From Mucilaginibacter sp. (lineage in GTDB: Bacteria; Bacteroidota; Bacteroidia; Sphingobacteriales; Sphingobacteriaceae): a stretch of DNA of 64,000 nucleotides. This document shows positions 8,198-16,948 of this stretch, piece by piece. Within the stretch, counting starts at the first letter, position 1, and the number at the start of each line of letters is the position of its first letter. Made by a program: the position numbers and the translations under genes. The DNA lies in the NCBI GenBank assembly GCA_028288305.1, contig JAQBOA010000059.1, positions 53,507 to 117,506 of the forward strand, read 5' to 3'. The notes beneath the pieces were generated by a model. That model had not been told where the DNA came from and ran no database searches. It worked only from the letters and a program-made list of their open reading frames with translations.

Positions 8198-9610
8198 ATG
8201 ACTGAACTTACTGCTTCCGCAAAATTAAAACAATTTTTCTTATTATTTCGCCAGGCAGTAGCGGGTAGCGAGCAGGATTATACTACGGGCAGTATCCGCA
8301 AAGCAGTATTCCTGCTCGCTATACCCATGATCATGGAAATGATGATGGAATCAGTTTTTACCGTTGTTGATATTTTTTTTGTCGGGAAGCTCGGCAATGC
8401 CGCAGTTGCTACTGTGGGGCTTACAGAATCTGTTCTAAGTCTTGTATATTCTATAGCTATTGGCCTAAGCATGGCTGCAACCGCTTTAGTGGCCAGGAGA
8501 GTAGGAGAAAAAAATTTCCAGGAAGCTGCCCATGCAGGAATGCAAACCATACTTTTTTCGGTGGTGCTTTCTATAATCATAGCCTTTGTCGGAGTTTCTT
8601 CAGCAGGATCAATTCTGCGCCTGATGGGAGCAAACGAAAAGATGATTGTCGATAATATCCGTTACACCCAGATCATGTATGGCGGCAACGTAGTGATAAT
8701 GCTATTATTTCTCATCAATGGCATATTTCGCGGGGCAGGGGATGCTAGTATTGCCATGCGGAGTTTGTGGATTGGCAATATCGCTAATATTATCTTATGT
8801 CCCTTGTTGATCAATGGATTAGGGCCGATTCCGGCATTGGGGTTAAAAGGCGCGGCCATAGCCACAACGGTTGGCAGGGGAATAGGCGTTTTATATCAAT
8901 TATACCGTTTGTTTATTAAGAGGGGGCTTTTAAATTTTTACCTGTACCAGTTAAAACCGCATAAAGAGTTGTTGCTGCAAATTATCAATATTGGCGGTAC
9001 AGGCACCATACAGTTCCTGGTGAGTTCGGCAAGCTGGGTATTTTTGGCCCGGCTGATGGCCGGTTTCCACGAAGCTGCTATGGCCGGCTACCAGGTTGCT
9101 ATAAGGCTGCTGATATTTTTCCTGTTGCCAGCCTGGGGCTTAAGCAACGCGGCAGCCACCTTAACCGGACAAAACCTTGGAGCCGGTAAACCTGAGCGTG
9201 CCGAAAAAAGTGTATGGATAACCACATTTTATAATGTAATCTTCATGATTTCCGTTAGCTTATTTTTCTTTCTTTTTGGTGAGCCGGTAGTTAATTTTAT
9301 GAATAGCGATTTGCAGGCAAGGCATTATGCCATTCAGGCGCTTCGCATCATAAGTTTGGGCTACATATTTTTTGGTGTGGAAATGGTAATGCTGAACGCC
9401 TTCAACGGCGCAGGCGATACACGCACACCCACCTATGTTAACCTGGTTGGCTTCTGGCTATTTCAAATCCCGCTCGCTTGGGTGCTCAGCCAGTATGTTA
9501 TAAAAGAACCAAAAGCTATTTTTATAGCCATCCTTATTTCGGCATTTGTTACCGCTGCTTTAAGCTTTTATCTTTTTAGGAGAGGTGGGTGGAAGACGGT
9601 GAAAGTTTGA
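8198..9610 (+). CDS. MATE family efflux transporter
   Basis: 470 residues with about 12 hydrophobic segments in two related halves, the multidrug and toxic compound extrusion layout. Family-typical pieces are VFTVVDIFFVGKLGNAAVATVGL, ALVARRVGEKNF and, in the second half, NAAATLTGQNLGAGKPERA and NAFNGAGDTRTPTYVN. It exchanges drugs or metabolites for Na+ or H+ across the inner membrane. It is the last gene of the VOC-DoxX-DinB-AHSA1-DoxX run. Confidence 0.92.
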   Translation: MTELTASAKLKQFFLLFRQAVAGSEQDYTTGSIRKAVFLLAIPMIMEMMMESVFTVVDIFFVGKLGNAAVATVGLTESVLSLVYSIAIGLSMAATALVARRVGEKNFQEAAHAGMQTILFSVVLSIIIAFVGVSSAGSILRLMGANEKMIVDNIRYTQIMYGGNVVIMLLFLINGIFRGAGDASIAMRSLWIGNIANIILCPLLINGLGPIPALGLKGAAIATTVGRGIGVLYQLYRLFIKRGLLNFYLYQLKPHKELLLQIINIGGTGTIQFLVSSASWVFLARLMAGFHEAAMAGYQVAIRLLIFFLLPAWGLSNAAATLTGQNLGAGKPERAEKSVWITTFYNVIFMISVSLFFFLFGEPVVNFMNSDLQARHYAIQALRIISLGYIFFGVEMVMLNAFNGAGDTRTPTYVNLVGFWLFQIPLAWVLSQYVIKEPKAIFIAILISAFVTAALSFYLFRRGGWKTVKV

Positions 9611-9611
9611 A

Positions 9612-9701
9612 TTTGAATATCGAATAATGAATTTCGAATTTTGAATGAAGAAGTAGAATAATTTCGACATTCAAAATTCAAAATTCGGTGTTCGTTATTA
9701 A
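9612..9701. repeat. Inverted repeat between convergent genes
   Basis: Two AT-rich arms (left arm containing GAATTTCGAATTTTGAATG, right arm beginning CATTCAAAATTCAAAATTC) can form a long hairpin between the converging MATE and YhcH genes. It may act as a bidirectional terminator or be a dispersed palindrome of a type frequent in Bacteroidota. Confidence 0.6.
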
Positions 9702-9702
9702 A

Positions 9703-10281
9703 TTAATCAGCCACCCTAACTTTTATCACCACCTTTTTAACCACTTCATAACCTTTTACTAAAATATTTGGCCGGTGTACATCATCCGGAAAGAAAAGAA
9801 AAAATGTTCCTGGTTTTGCTGTGTAAGATTTCCCTTCTGCTTCATAGTTGGCATAGTCATTTGCTTCATCGTAAGGTTTACTTACTGTTGCAGTTGATAA
9901 GGGTATTATCCCGATTTCTTCTTCACCTTTTATAACATATTGAATATCTACAAATTTTTCGTGTGCTTCCCACTTTGCCATTTCAGGTTCTTTTGATGGC
10001 GCTTCCGTTATGATGGCATAAACATCATCACCATCAATTTCATATTTTCCCGGTTCTTTGCCTTCAAGATTACCGCCTAAAAATTTAAAGGCTTTATCCC
10101 ATGCTGTTTTATTTTTACGGTATTGTTCAGCAAAAGTTATTTTGTTTGTCGTTTCGTGTGGTTTTAGCGATAGCCCATTTTTCCACTCCTCTTTATTAAA
10201 CCACTCGGCGGCGCTGTTTTGATTCCATGTATTATTGGCTGTTTCTTTGATTTTACTTGTTCCTGTTGAATTTAAAGACAT
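9703..10281 (-). CDS. YhcH/YjgK/YiaL family protein
   Basis: 192 residues; the C-terminal 150 match the YhcH/YiaL (DUF386) cupin-like fold, with EKFVDIQYVIKGEEEIGI, a long beta-rich core and FFLFFPDDVHRPNI containing the likely metal-binding His. Members are associated with sialic acid, uronate or other sugar catabolism and are proposed anomerases or epimerase-like proteins. The N-terminal 40 residues are an extra segment. It diverges from an SDR that resembles mannonate/fructuronate-type oxidoreductases, which fits a sugar-acid role (inference). Confidence 0.85.
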   Translation of the reverse strand: MSLNSTGTSKIKETANNTWNQNSAAEWFNKEEWKNGLSLKPHETTNKITFAEQYRKNKTAWDKAFKFLGGNLEGKEPGKYEIDGDDVYAIITEAPSKEPEMAKWEAHEKFVDIQYVIKGEEEIGIIPLSTATVSKPYDEANDYANYEAEGKSYTAKPGTFFLFFPDDVHRPNILVKGYEVVKKVVIKVRVAD

Positions 10282-10568
10282 GTTAAATGATTTTTAATGA
10301 TTACTAAAAATTGATTGGCTATCTTAATTAATGACTACTCTCCGTGACCTTTGTGAATCCCTAGTGGCCTTCGTGGTAAAGATTAAAACACAAGGAGCAC
10401 AAAGTTAAGCACAAAGGACACCATGAAAGAGTTCTAAAGCTCCAATTTGGCACAAAGTAAAAACTTATTTTTAACTTTATTTGATAACCTCGGTACTAAC
10501 TTTATACCTTGTCTAAAATTCATAGATATCAAATAAACCTTGATATAAAAAATAAGATTGTATTTATA

Positions 10569-11384
10569 ATGGCAAACATTTTTTCATTAAGCGGAAAAGT
10601 AATTATTGTAACCGGTGGCACCGGCATTTTAGGGAATTCATTTGTTAACGGGATTGTTGAGGCTGGGGGGGCTGTTGGGATATTAGGACGTAACAAAGAG
10701 TTAGCCGAAGAACGCGCTGAACTCATCAATTCAAAGGGGGGAAAAGCAATCGCTTTAGTTGCTGATGTGTTAAAAGCAGATGATCTGATGATTGCCAAAA
10801 ATAAAATATTAGATGCCTTTGGCAGGATAGACGGTCTGGTGAATGGGGCAGGGGGCAACATGCCCCAGGGTGTTTTACAGCCGGAGGAAGATATCTTCAG
10901 CATGAACCTTGAAGGCATGAAAAAGGTGATGGAAGTCAATTTATGGGGTACTTTATATCCAACACAAATATTCGGTGAGGCTATTGCCAAAACAGGTAAA
11001 GGCAGTATTGTAAATATTTCATCCATGAATTCAAAACGGGCAATCACAAAAGTTTTGGGTTATAATATGGGCAAGGCGGCAGTTGATTGTTATACTCAAT
11101 GGTTTGCTGTAGAGCTGGCTAACCGCTATGGCGACACTATCAGGATGAATGCACTGGCACCGGGATTTTTTCTCACCGAACAAAACCGGAATCTATTAAC
11201 CCTGCCCGAAGGAGGTTATACAGAAAGGGGAAATAAAGTGATCAGGAACACGCCATTTAAAAGATTTGGCCATCCTGATGAATTAATAGGTGCGCTGGTA
11301 TGGTTATTAAGTGATGCGTCAGCCTTTGTAACCGGTTCAATGATCTGTGTTGATGGAGGATTTTCCATTTTTGGAGGGGTGTGA
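10569..11384 (+). CDS. SDR family oxidoreductase, D-mannonate oxidoreductase-like
   Basis: 271 residues from ATG 10569 (MANIFSLSGK); an in-frame TTG at 10509 would add 20 residues of unlikely sequence, so it is rejected. It has the NAD-binding TGGTGILG motif, NGAGG in place of NNAGG, and the catalytic Ser plus YNMGK. The ending SDASAFVTGSMICVDGGFSIFGGV is characteristic of the SDR group usually annotated as mannonate/fructuronate oxidoreductase in Bacteroidota. The activity is inferred from family resemblance and from the divergent YhcH-type gene. Confidence 0.82.
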   Translation: MANIFSLSGKVIIVTGGTGILGNSFVNGIVEAGGAVGILGRNKELAEERAELINSKGGKAIALVADVLKADDLMIAKNKILDAFGRIDGLVNGAGGNMPQGVLQPEEDIFSMNLEGMKKVMEVNLWGTLYPTQIFGEAIAKTGKGSIVNISSMNSKRAITKVLGYNMGKAAVDCYTQWFAVELANRYGDTIRMNALAPGFFLTEQNRNLLTLPEGGYTERGNKVIRNTPFKRFGHPDELIGALVWLLSDASAFVTGSMICVDGGFSIFGGV

Positions 11385-11478
11385 TGGAGGATGTCATCGG
11401 TCATTAGTCATTGGGGTCTGTGAATTACAACACCTAATTGGTAATATAACTTACAACATACAACATACAACTAATTCT

Positions 11479-12753
11479 ATGATAAAGAAAAGCCCGATTT
11501 TACTGTTGCTTGTATTAGTTTCTATTAAGTCCTTATCACAAGGTAATATCCTTCAGCCGGGCAATCCTGTCACCGAAAAATTTTCACCCGACAGGCTTCA
11601 GCGAATTGATAAATTAGTGCAACAGTATATTGACTCAGGCTGGATCAAGGGCGCCGATGCTTTCATAGCACGTAATGGAAAGATAGTTTATAATAAGTCT
11701 TTTGGCGTAGCAGATGCAGAGAAAAATGTTCCGATGAAAACGGATGCTATATTTCGAATTGCATCCCAAACCAAAGCAATTACCAGCGTGGCGGTGATGA
11801 TGCTTTTTGAAGAAGGGAAGTTTTTACTTGACGACCCGATCTCAAAATATATTCCCGCCTTTGCACATCCTAAAGTACTGGCCGAATTTAATCCCAAAGA
11901 TTCCACTTATACAACTGTTAATGCTACCAGGGAAATTACCATAAGGGATTTGCTTACACATACATCAGGTATTGATTACGCGCAGATCGGCTCAAATAAT
12001 ATGAAGGCCATCTATGCAAAAGCTGGGCTTCAAGCAGGTTTTGTAAGCGATAAGATATTGCTTGCAGATGCTATTAATAAGTTAGCAACATTGCCTTTAG
12101 CCCATCAGCCCGGACAACGTTTTACTTATGGGTTAAGCATCGACGTTTTAGGTTACTTGGTTGAAAAAGTATCAGGCGAAAGCCTCGACCGTTTTTTTAA
12201 GGAAAGAGTATTTGACCCTCTGGGCATGAATGATACTTACTTTTATTTACCTAAAGCAAAATATTCAAGGCTTGTAGAGGTTTATACACCAGATAAGCAG
12301 CAGCATTTAATTAAATGGAACGAAACAACTTTTCCCGGTGTATCGGCAGATTACCCGGTAGTTAACGGAACTTATTATTCCGGCGGGGCAGGTTTAAGCT
12401 CAACCATCAAAGACTATGCTGCTTTTCTGCAAATGCTTTTAAATAATGGTGAATATAACGGACACCGGTTATTAGCGAGACATACCATTGAAATCATGAC
12501 AATTAACCAAATCGGTGATTTAAATTTAGAAAAGAATAAATTTGGCTTGGGTTTCTTGATAACTACTGAAAAAGGACAAACAACGCTTGGTCAGACAGAA
12601 GGCTCGTTTAGTTGGGGTGGTTTTTTTGGAACCAATTACTGGGCTGACCCTAAGGAACGCCTGGTTTGCTTATTTTTTGTGCAGGAATGGCCATATCCAC
12701 ATGGTGAATTGAATGATAAGTTCAAGGTTTTGGTTTATTCTGCGTTAAATTAA
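11479..12753 (+). CDS. Secreted serine hydrolase, beta-lactamase family (EstB/LovD-like)
   Basis: 424 residues from ATG 11479, which gives a clean Sec signal peptide (MIKKSPILLLLVLVSIKSLSQG); upstream in-frame codons overlap the end of the SDR and are not used. The SxxK motif is SQTK (IASQTKAITS). The second catalytic motif is YGL (TYGLSIDVLGYLVEK), the tyrosine form seen in EstB/LovD-like esterases instead of YSN. The mature protein is predicted periplasmic or extracellular. The substrate is unknown. Confidence 0.87.
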   Translation: MIKKSPILLLLVLVSIKSLSQGNILQPGNPVTEKFSPDRLQRIDKLVQQYIDSGWIKGADAFIARNGKIVYNKSFGVADAEKNVPMKTDAIFRIASQTKAITSVAVMMLFEEGKFLLDDPISKYIPAFAHPKVLAEFNPKDSTYTTVNATREITIRDLLTHTSGIDYAQIGSNNMKAIYAKAGLQAGFVSDKILLADAINKLATLPLAHQPGQRFTYGLSIDVLGYLVEKVSGESLDRFFKERVFDPLGMNDTYFYLPKAKYSRLVEVYTPDKQQHLIKWNETTFPGVSADYPVVNGTYYSGGAGLSSTIKDYAAFLQMLLNNGEYNGHRLLARHTIEIMTINQIGDLNLEKNKFGLGFLITTEKGQTTLGQTEGSFSWGGFFGTNYWADPKERLVCLFFVQEWPYPHGELNDKFKVLVYSALN

Positions 12754-12931
12754 TTATAATTGGTTGATTAGGTGAGTGGTTAAAAAGAAGTCATAAATGT
12801 TGTAAGAGTTGTAAATGCTATAGGTTTCAACTTCTGTAGCCTTTATAACAAATTCAACTTATTCCAACTAATCAACCTAATCCAACTTAATCAACTATCC
12901 ACTATATTTACCTACCAATTATAAACCTAAT
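12754..12931. repeat. Intergenic inverted repeat of the TTGATTAGGT type
   Basis: The left part has GGTTGATTAGGTGAGTGG; the right part has ACTAATCAACCTAATCC, giving an inverted pair. The same motif recurs at about 46130-46200 and 46985-47130, so it belongs to a dispersed family of short intergenic repeats. Confidence 0.5.
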
Positions 12932-14263
12932 ATGATAAATCGTCGAAAGTTCATTAAAACCACATCGGTTGCCGGGACAAGTTTTCTGCTGGCGCCGCAT
13001 CTAAGTAAAGCTGCAGGTTTTTTCAAAGGGTCACCAAATGAAAAAGTGGTGATCGGTATGATGGGCACCCACAGCCGTGGCGCGTATCTTGCCAAAAATT
13101 TCGCTAATATTCCAAATGTGGAGATTGCCTATATCTGTGACGTTGATTCGGAAGTAGTAGATAAAACTGTAGCTGATATCTACAAACAAACAGGAAAAAA
13201 GCCACAGGGAATAACGGACATCCGTAAACTGCTGGAGAAAAAAGATGTAGATGCTATTGTTATAGCAGCTCCGGATCATTGGCATGCTCCGGCAACCATC
13301 ATGGCTTGCCAGGCAGGAAAACATGTTTATGTAGAAAAGCCTTGTAGCCATAATCCGCATGAAGGTGAAATGGCTGTGGCCGCTTCAAAAAAATATAACC
13401 GGCTGGTACAAATGGGTAGTCAACGCCGGTCGTTCTCTAATGTTCAGGGAATGGTGAAAGAGCTTCACGATGGTGTGATAGGTCGTACTTATTATGCAAA
13501 AGGCTGGTATACCAACCACAGGGGAAGCATTGGCATTGGTAAAGATGCACCGGTGCCCTCAAATCTTAATTATGATTTATGGCAGGGTCCTGCTCCACGG
13601 AAAACATATAAAGATAACCTGATCCATTATAACTGGCATTGGTTTTGGCATTGGGGTACAGGCGAAGCTTTAAACAATGGCACACATGAACTGGATGTGA
13701 TACGCTGGGGTTTGGGTGTTGATTTCCCAAGTAAAGTAGTTTCTACAGGCGGCCGTTTTCACTTTAAAGATGACTGGCAAACGCCTGATACACAAAATAT
13801 ATTATACAATTTCCCTAATAATACCGCAGCAGAATGGGAGGGAAGAAGCTGCAACGGCTTTAATATTGAAGGCTTGGGCCGGGGGGTGATATTTTATGGT
13901 GATAAAGGGACTTTATTTTATGGTGGTGGAAACGGTTACCAGGTATATGACGGTGATAATAAGCTAGTAAAAGAAGTTAAAGATGATGTTGTTGTGGATG
14001 CCACCAATAAAGTAAGCCCGACTGAAGCTTTGGATGGTATGCACATGAAAAACTTTGTTGATTCAGTTAGGGGAGTAACTTCTTTGAATTGCCCTATTGA
14101 AACTGGATTTAAGTCGACCTTGCTGCCACAATTGGGTAATATATCTTATCGTGTTGACAGGGTATTGCATATTGATACTTCAAACGGACATATATTAAAT
14201 GACCCGGAAGCTATGCAGCTTTGGCATAGGGAATATGAAAAGGGATGGGAAGTGAAAGTGTAA
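12932..14263 (+). CDS. Gfo/Idh/MocA family oxidoreductase, Tat-exported
   Basis: 443 residues. The N-terminus MINRRKFIKTTSVAGTSFLL is a twin-arginine signal, so the folded, cofactor-loaded enzyme is probably exported to the periplasm. The Rossmann part (VVIGMMGTHSRGAYLAKNF) is followed by the EKP motif (KHVYVEKPCSHN), which carries the catalytic Lys of this family. Such exported oxidoreductases often oxidise or reduce sugar hydroxyls using bound NAD. The following gene is a double-DUF1080 protein; DUF1080 enzymes hydrolyse 3-keto-glycosides, so the pair may work on 3-keto sugars (inference). Confidence 0.9.
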   Translation: MINRRKFIKTTSVAGTSFLLAPHLSKAAGFFKGSPNEKVVIGMMGTHSRGAYLAKNFANIPNVEIAYICDVDSEVVDKTVADIYKQTGKKPQGITDIRKLLEKKDVDAIVIAAPDHWHAPATIMACQAGKHVYVEKPCSHNPHEGEMAVAASKKYNRLVQMGSQRRSFSNVQGMVKELHDGVIGRTYYAKGWYTNHRGSIGIGKDAPVPSNLNYDLWQGPAPRKTYKDNLIHYNWHWFWHWGTGEALNNGTHELDVIRWGLGVDFPSKVVSTGGRFHFKDDWQTPDTQNILYNFPNNTAAEWEGRSCNGFNIEGLGRGVIFYGDKGTLFYGGGNGYQVYDGDNKLVKEVKDDVVVDATNKVSPTEALDGMHMKNFVDSVRGVTSLNCPIETGFKSTLLPQLGNISYRVDRVLHIDTSNGHILNDPEAMQLWHREYEKGWEVKV

Positions 14264-14280
14264 TATTTACCATATCCCGA

Positions 14281-14375
14281 TGTCATTTCGACGAGGAACG
14301 AGGAGAAAACTTGTAAATTTTGCATAGCTGATTATGCATATTGTTTAAGTTTTCTCACTATCGTTCGAAATGACA
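14281..14375. repeat. REP-like palindrome
   Basis: A 95-base near-palindrome. Both ends are TGTCATTTCGA in inverted orientation, with inner inverted pairs GAGAAAACTT / AAGTTTTCTC and TGCATA / TATGCA around the centre. It lies between the oxidoreductase and the DUF1080 gene and would form a stable hairpin in either transcript. Confidence 0.75.
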
Positions 14376-14452
14376 TAAAATTGTTTTTATAAAATTATTT
14401 AAAAAACTATTAAAATTTAGACTAACAAACCAAAATATACTATAAATATATT

Positions 14453-15826
14453 ATGAGAAAACTAATCCTAAAAACATCAATTATTTTACAATTAACGGCC
14501 TTTGTCATCCCATCAATAACAACAGCCCAAAGCACCCCCGGCTTATTTGATGGTAAAACACTAAAAGGCTGGAAACGCCTTGCAGGTACCGCCGATTATA
14601 AAGTGGAAGACGGTGCAATAGTCGGCACTACGGTATTAAATTCAGGTAACACTTTCCTGGTAACAGATAAAGAATATGGAGATTTCATTTTAGAAATGGA
14701 TACTAAAATTGAAAGTCCGCTGAGTAACTCCGGAGTACAAACCCGCAGCCATTATGACCCTTCCGGAAATAACGGCAAAGGTAAAGTTTATGGAAGGCAA
14801 TTTGAGATTGACCCGTCAGAAAGAAAATGGTCGGGTGGTATTTATGATGAGGGTCGGAGAGATTGGTTATATCCCCTTGATCTGAATGCAAAAGCTAAGG
14901 ATGCTTTTAAAGTAGGTGAATACAACCATATCCGTATAGAATGTATTGGCAATGAGATGCGGACATGGATAAACGATATACCGGTTGCTGATGTGGTAGA
15001 TACCGTTGATAGCAAAGGATTCATTGGTTTACAGGTTCATGCAGTGAGCAAACCGGAGCAGGCCGGAAAGAAAGTTTATTTCAAAAATATTCGCATTCAA
15101 ACCAGCAACCTTAAACCAAAACCATTTCCTGCGGATATATATGTTGTAAATTTTATGCCCAATAAACTTTCCGCTCATGAAGTAGCCAGCGGATGGAAAT
15201 TGTTATACGACGGCCATACATCAAACGGATGGCGCGGCGCAACAATGGAAACATTCCCTGCTAAAGGATGGGAATATGCAGATGGCACTATGCATGTATT
15301 ACCGTCGGCAGGTAAAGAGGAATCAGGCGGAGGGGACATTGTCACCAAAGATATGTACAGTGCTTTCGATCTTTCCTTTGAATTTAAACTTACACCGGGC
15401 GCCAACAGCGGAGTAAAGTATTTTGTAACCTTATCTGAAGTTACAAAAGGATCGGCCATTGGAATTGAATACCAGGTATTGGATGATAAATTGCATCCTG
15501 ATGCCAAATTAGGCCGCAACGGTGACCGTACGCTTGCATCCGCATATGATCTTATTCCATCAAATAAGCCAGAACGTTTTATCAGGCCAATTGGAGCATG
15601 GAATACCGGCAGGATCATTGTTTACCCCAACAACCATGTTGAGCATTATTTGAACGGTGTAAAAGTACTGGAATATGAAAGAGGATCAAAAGAATTCCGG
15701 AACCTGGTGGCGATAAGCAAATTTGTGATCTGGAAAAATTTTGGCGAATCTAAAGAAGGACACATTTTATTACAGGATCATGGGAATGAGGTGTGGTTCA
15801 GGAGTGTTAAGGTTAGAAAGTTATAA
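14453..15826 (+). CDS. Secreted protein with two DUF1080 (3-keto-disaccharide hydrolase) domains
   Basis: 457 residues with a Sec signal peptide ending near AQS (residue 26). Two DUF1080 lectin-like beta-sandwich domains follow: residues about 29-217 (LFDGKTLKGWKRL...FLVTDKEYGDFILEMD) and about 247-457 (LLYDGHTSNGWRGA...IVTKDMYSAFDLSFEFKL). The internal duplication is visible from the repeated LxDGxTxxGW and F.LxxEFK-type segments. Known DUF1080 enzymes cleave glycosidic bonds of 3-keto sugars; the upstream Gfo/Idh/MocA enzyme could make such substrates. Confidence 0.88.
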   Translation: MRKLILKTSIILQLTAFVIPSITTAQSTPGLFDGKTLKGWKRLAGTADYKVEDGAIVGTTVLNSGNTFLVTDKEYGDFILEMDTKIESPLSNSGVQTRSHYDPSGNNGKGKVYGRQFEIDPSERKWSGGIYDEGRRDWLYPLDLNAKAKDAFKVGEYNHIRIECIGNEMRTWINDIPVADVVDTVDSKGFIGLQVHAVSKPEQAGKKVYFKNIRIQTSNLKPKPFPADIYVVNFMPNKLSAHEVASGWKLLYDGHTSNGWRGATMETFPAKGWEYADGTMHVLPSAGKEESGGGDIVTKDMYSAFDLSFEFKLTPGANSGVKYFVTLSEVTKGSAIGIEYQVLDDKLHPDAKLGRNGDRTLASAYDLIPSNKPERFIRPIGAWNTGRIIVYPNNHVEHYLNGVKVLEYERGSKEFRNLVAISKFVIWKNFGESKEGHILLQDHGNEVWFRSVKVRKL

Positions 15827-15828
15827 GG

Positions 15829-15945
15829 TTATCTGAATCAGGATTTTCAGGATTAGAGGATTGTAGGATGCTTGCGTTTTAAATCTTGTTCATCCTAAAA
15901 TCCTGATTCAGACAATTGTAAATCCTGATTTCAGATAATCTCTTC
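15829..15945. repeat. Inverted repeat between convergent genes
   Basis: Arms containing GAATCAGGATTTTCAGGATT and CATCCTAAAATCCTGATTC, with a further AATCCTGATTTCAGATAATC. They form a complex hairpin between the converging DUF1080 and cydB genes, and the outer arm reaches the cydB stop codon. It may terminate both transcripts. Confidence 0.6.
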
Positions 15946-16944
15946 CTTTTTCTGAAAACTATAATACAAATAGAACAAGGATGGCAATATCAAGAAGCTA
16001 CCTATTATAAGGGCAAGGCCTAAATCATTTATTGTAGTTTCGGGAGCATGGTGGGCAAGCAAGGAAAGATTTTGTCCACCTTTAACCATAACCAGGTTTG
16101 GAAAATGGGTATAACCAACCGACAAAAGAACCATTGTGACCTGGAAAGCGGCAAAAATTCTTATTATTTTCCGCTTTCCATTATAGATCATCAACCAAAG
16201 CAATGCTAATGAAATAGACGCGGCTATTACCGCTATCAGGCTTACCGGGTTTCCAAATATCCAATGGACAAGCTGTATGTTTTCTAGATCAGCCACAAAA
16301 AATACAAAACCGCCAAAAATTACGGCTGCAATATTCATTTGCCATGCTTTTCGTATAAAGCGCCTGGCATCGTTATCATCATCGGCCTCGCCAATCAGAT
16401 AAACTGCAGCCAGGTAGCCGCTAAGCGCAACGGTAAAAAGACCAACCGTAACAGAAAACCAGTTTAACCAGTTAAATATATAAGCTGATAAAAAAGTTGT
16501 TGCATGAATATCAATTTGCCTTGAAACAACACTTCCGGCAATGATCCCTAAAAATAATGGGGTAACAAAGCTGGAATAAACGAAGATATGGTTATAAAAA
16601 TTTTGGGTCGTCTCTCCTTTTATTGCATCATAGTTCCTGAAGGAAAAAGCGGTACCACGTGCAGTAATACCCAAAAGCATAATTAATAACGGTATATGCA
16701 AATAAGTGCACATTGCCCCATATATAAGAGGAAATCCTACAAACATAATTACTACTGCAATAATTAACCACATATGGTTTGCTTCCCAAATGGGGCCCAT
16801 TGCCTGGTACATTGTTTTACGTGTTCGTGATTTATTATCTGCTGAAGTAAAGAGTTCGATAATACCAGCCCCAAAATCCGCACCTCCCAAAAGGAAATAC
16901 AACAGGATTGAAAAAAACAAAAAAGCGATTACTATATAAAGCAT
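15931..16944 (-). CDS. cydB: Cytochrome bd ubiquinol oxidase subunit II
   Basis: 337 residues with about eight or nine membrane helices. The start FLLGGADFGAGIIEL and MGPIWEANHMWLIIAVVIMFVGFPLIYG are hallmark CydB segments. CydB pairs with CydA to form the bd-type terminal oxidase that reduces O2 with quinol electrons in the inner membrane. It lies 4 bases after cydA, so the two are translated from one message. No cydX-like small gene follows. Confidence 0.96.
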   Translation of the reverse strand: MLYIVIAFLFFSILLYFLLGGADFGAGIIELFTSADNKSRTRKTMYQAMGPIWEANHMWLIIAVVIMFVGFPLIYGAMCTYLHIPLLIMLLGITARGTAFSFRNYDAIKGETTQNFYNHIFVYSSFVTPLFLGIIAGSVVSRQIDIHATTFLSAYIFNWLNWFSVTVGLFTVALSGYLAAVYLIGEADDDNDARRFIRKAWQMNIAAVIFGGFVFFVADLENIQLVHWIFGNPVSLIAVIAASISLALLWLMIYNGKRKIIRIFAAFQVTMVLLSVGYTHFPNLVMVKGGQNLSLLAHHAPETTINDLGLALIIGSFLILPSLFYLYYSFQKKEEII

Positions 16945-16948
16945 AATC

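Noticed and set aside
10529..11047. A 172-residue antisense frame within the SDR at 10569-11384
   Set aside because: Fully contained in a conserved coding region; no motif or start context supports it.
15175..15618. A 147-residue antisense frame within the double-DUF1080 gene
   Set aside because: It overlaps a well-supported conserved gene and has no family features.
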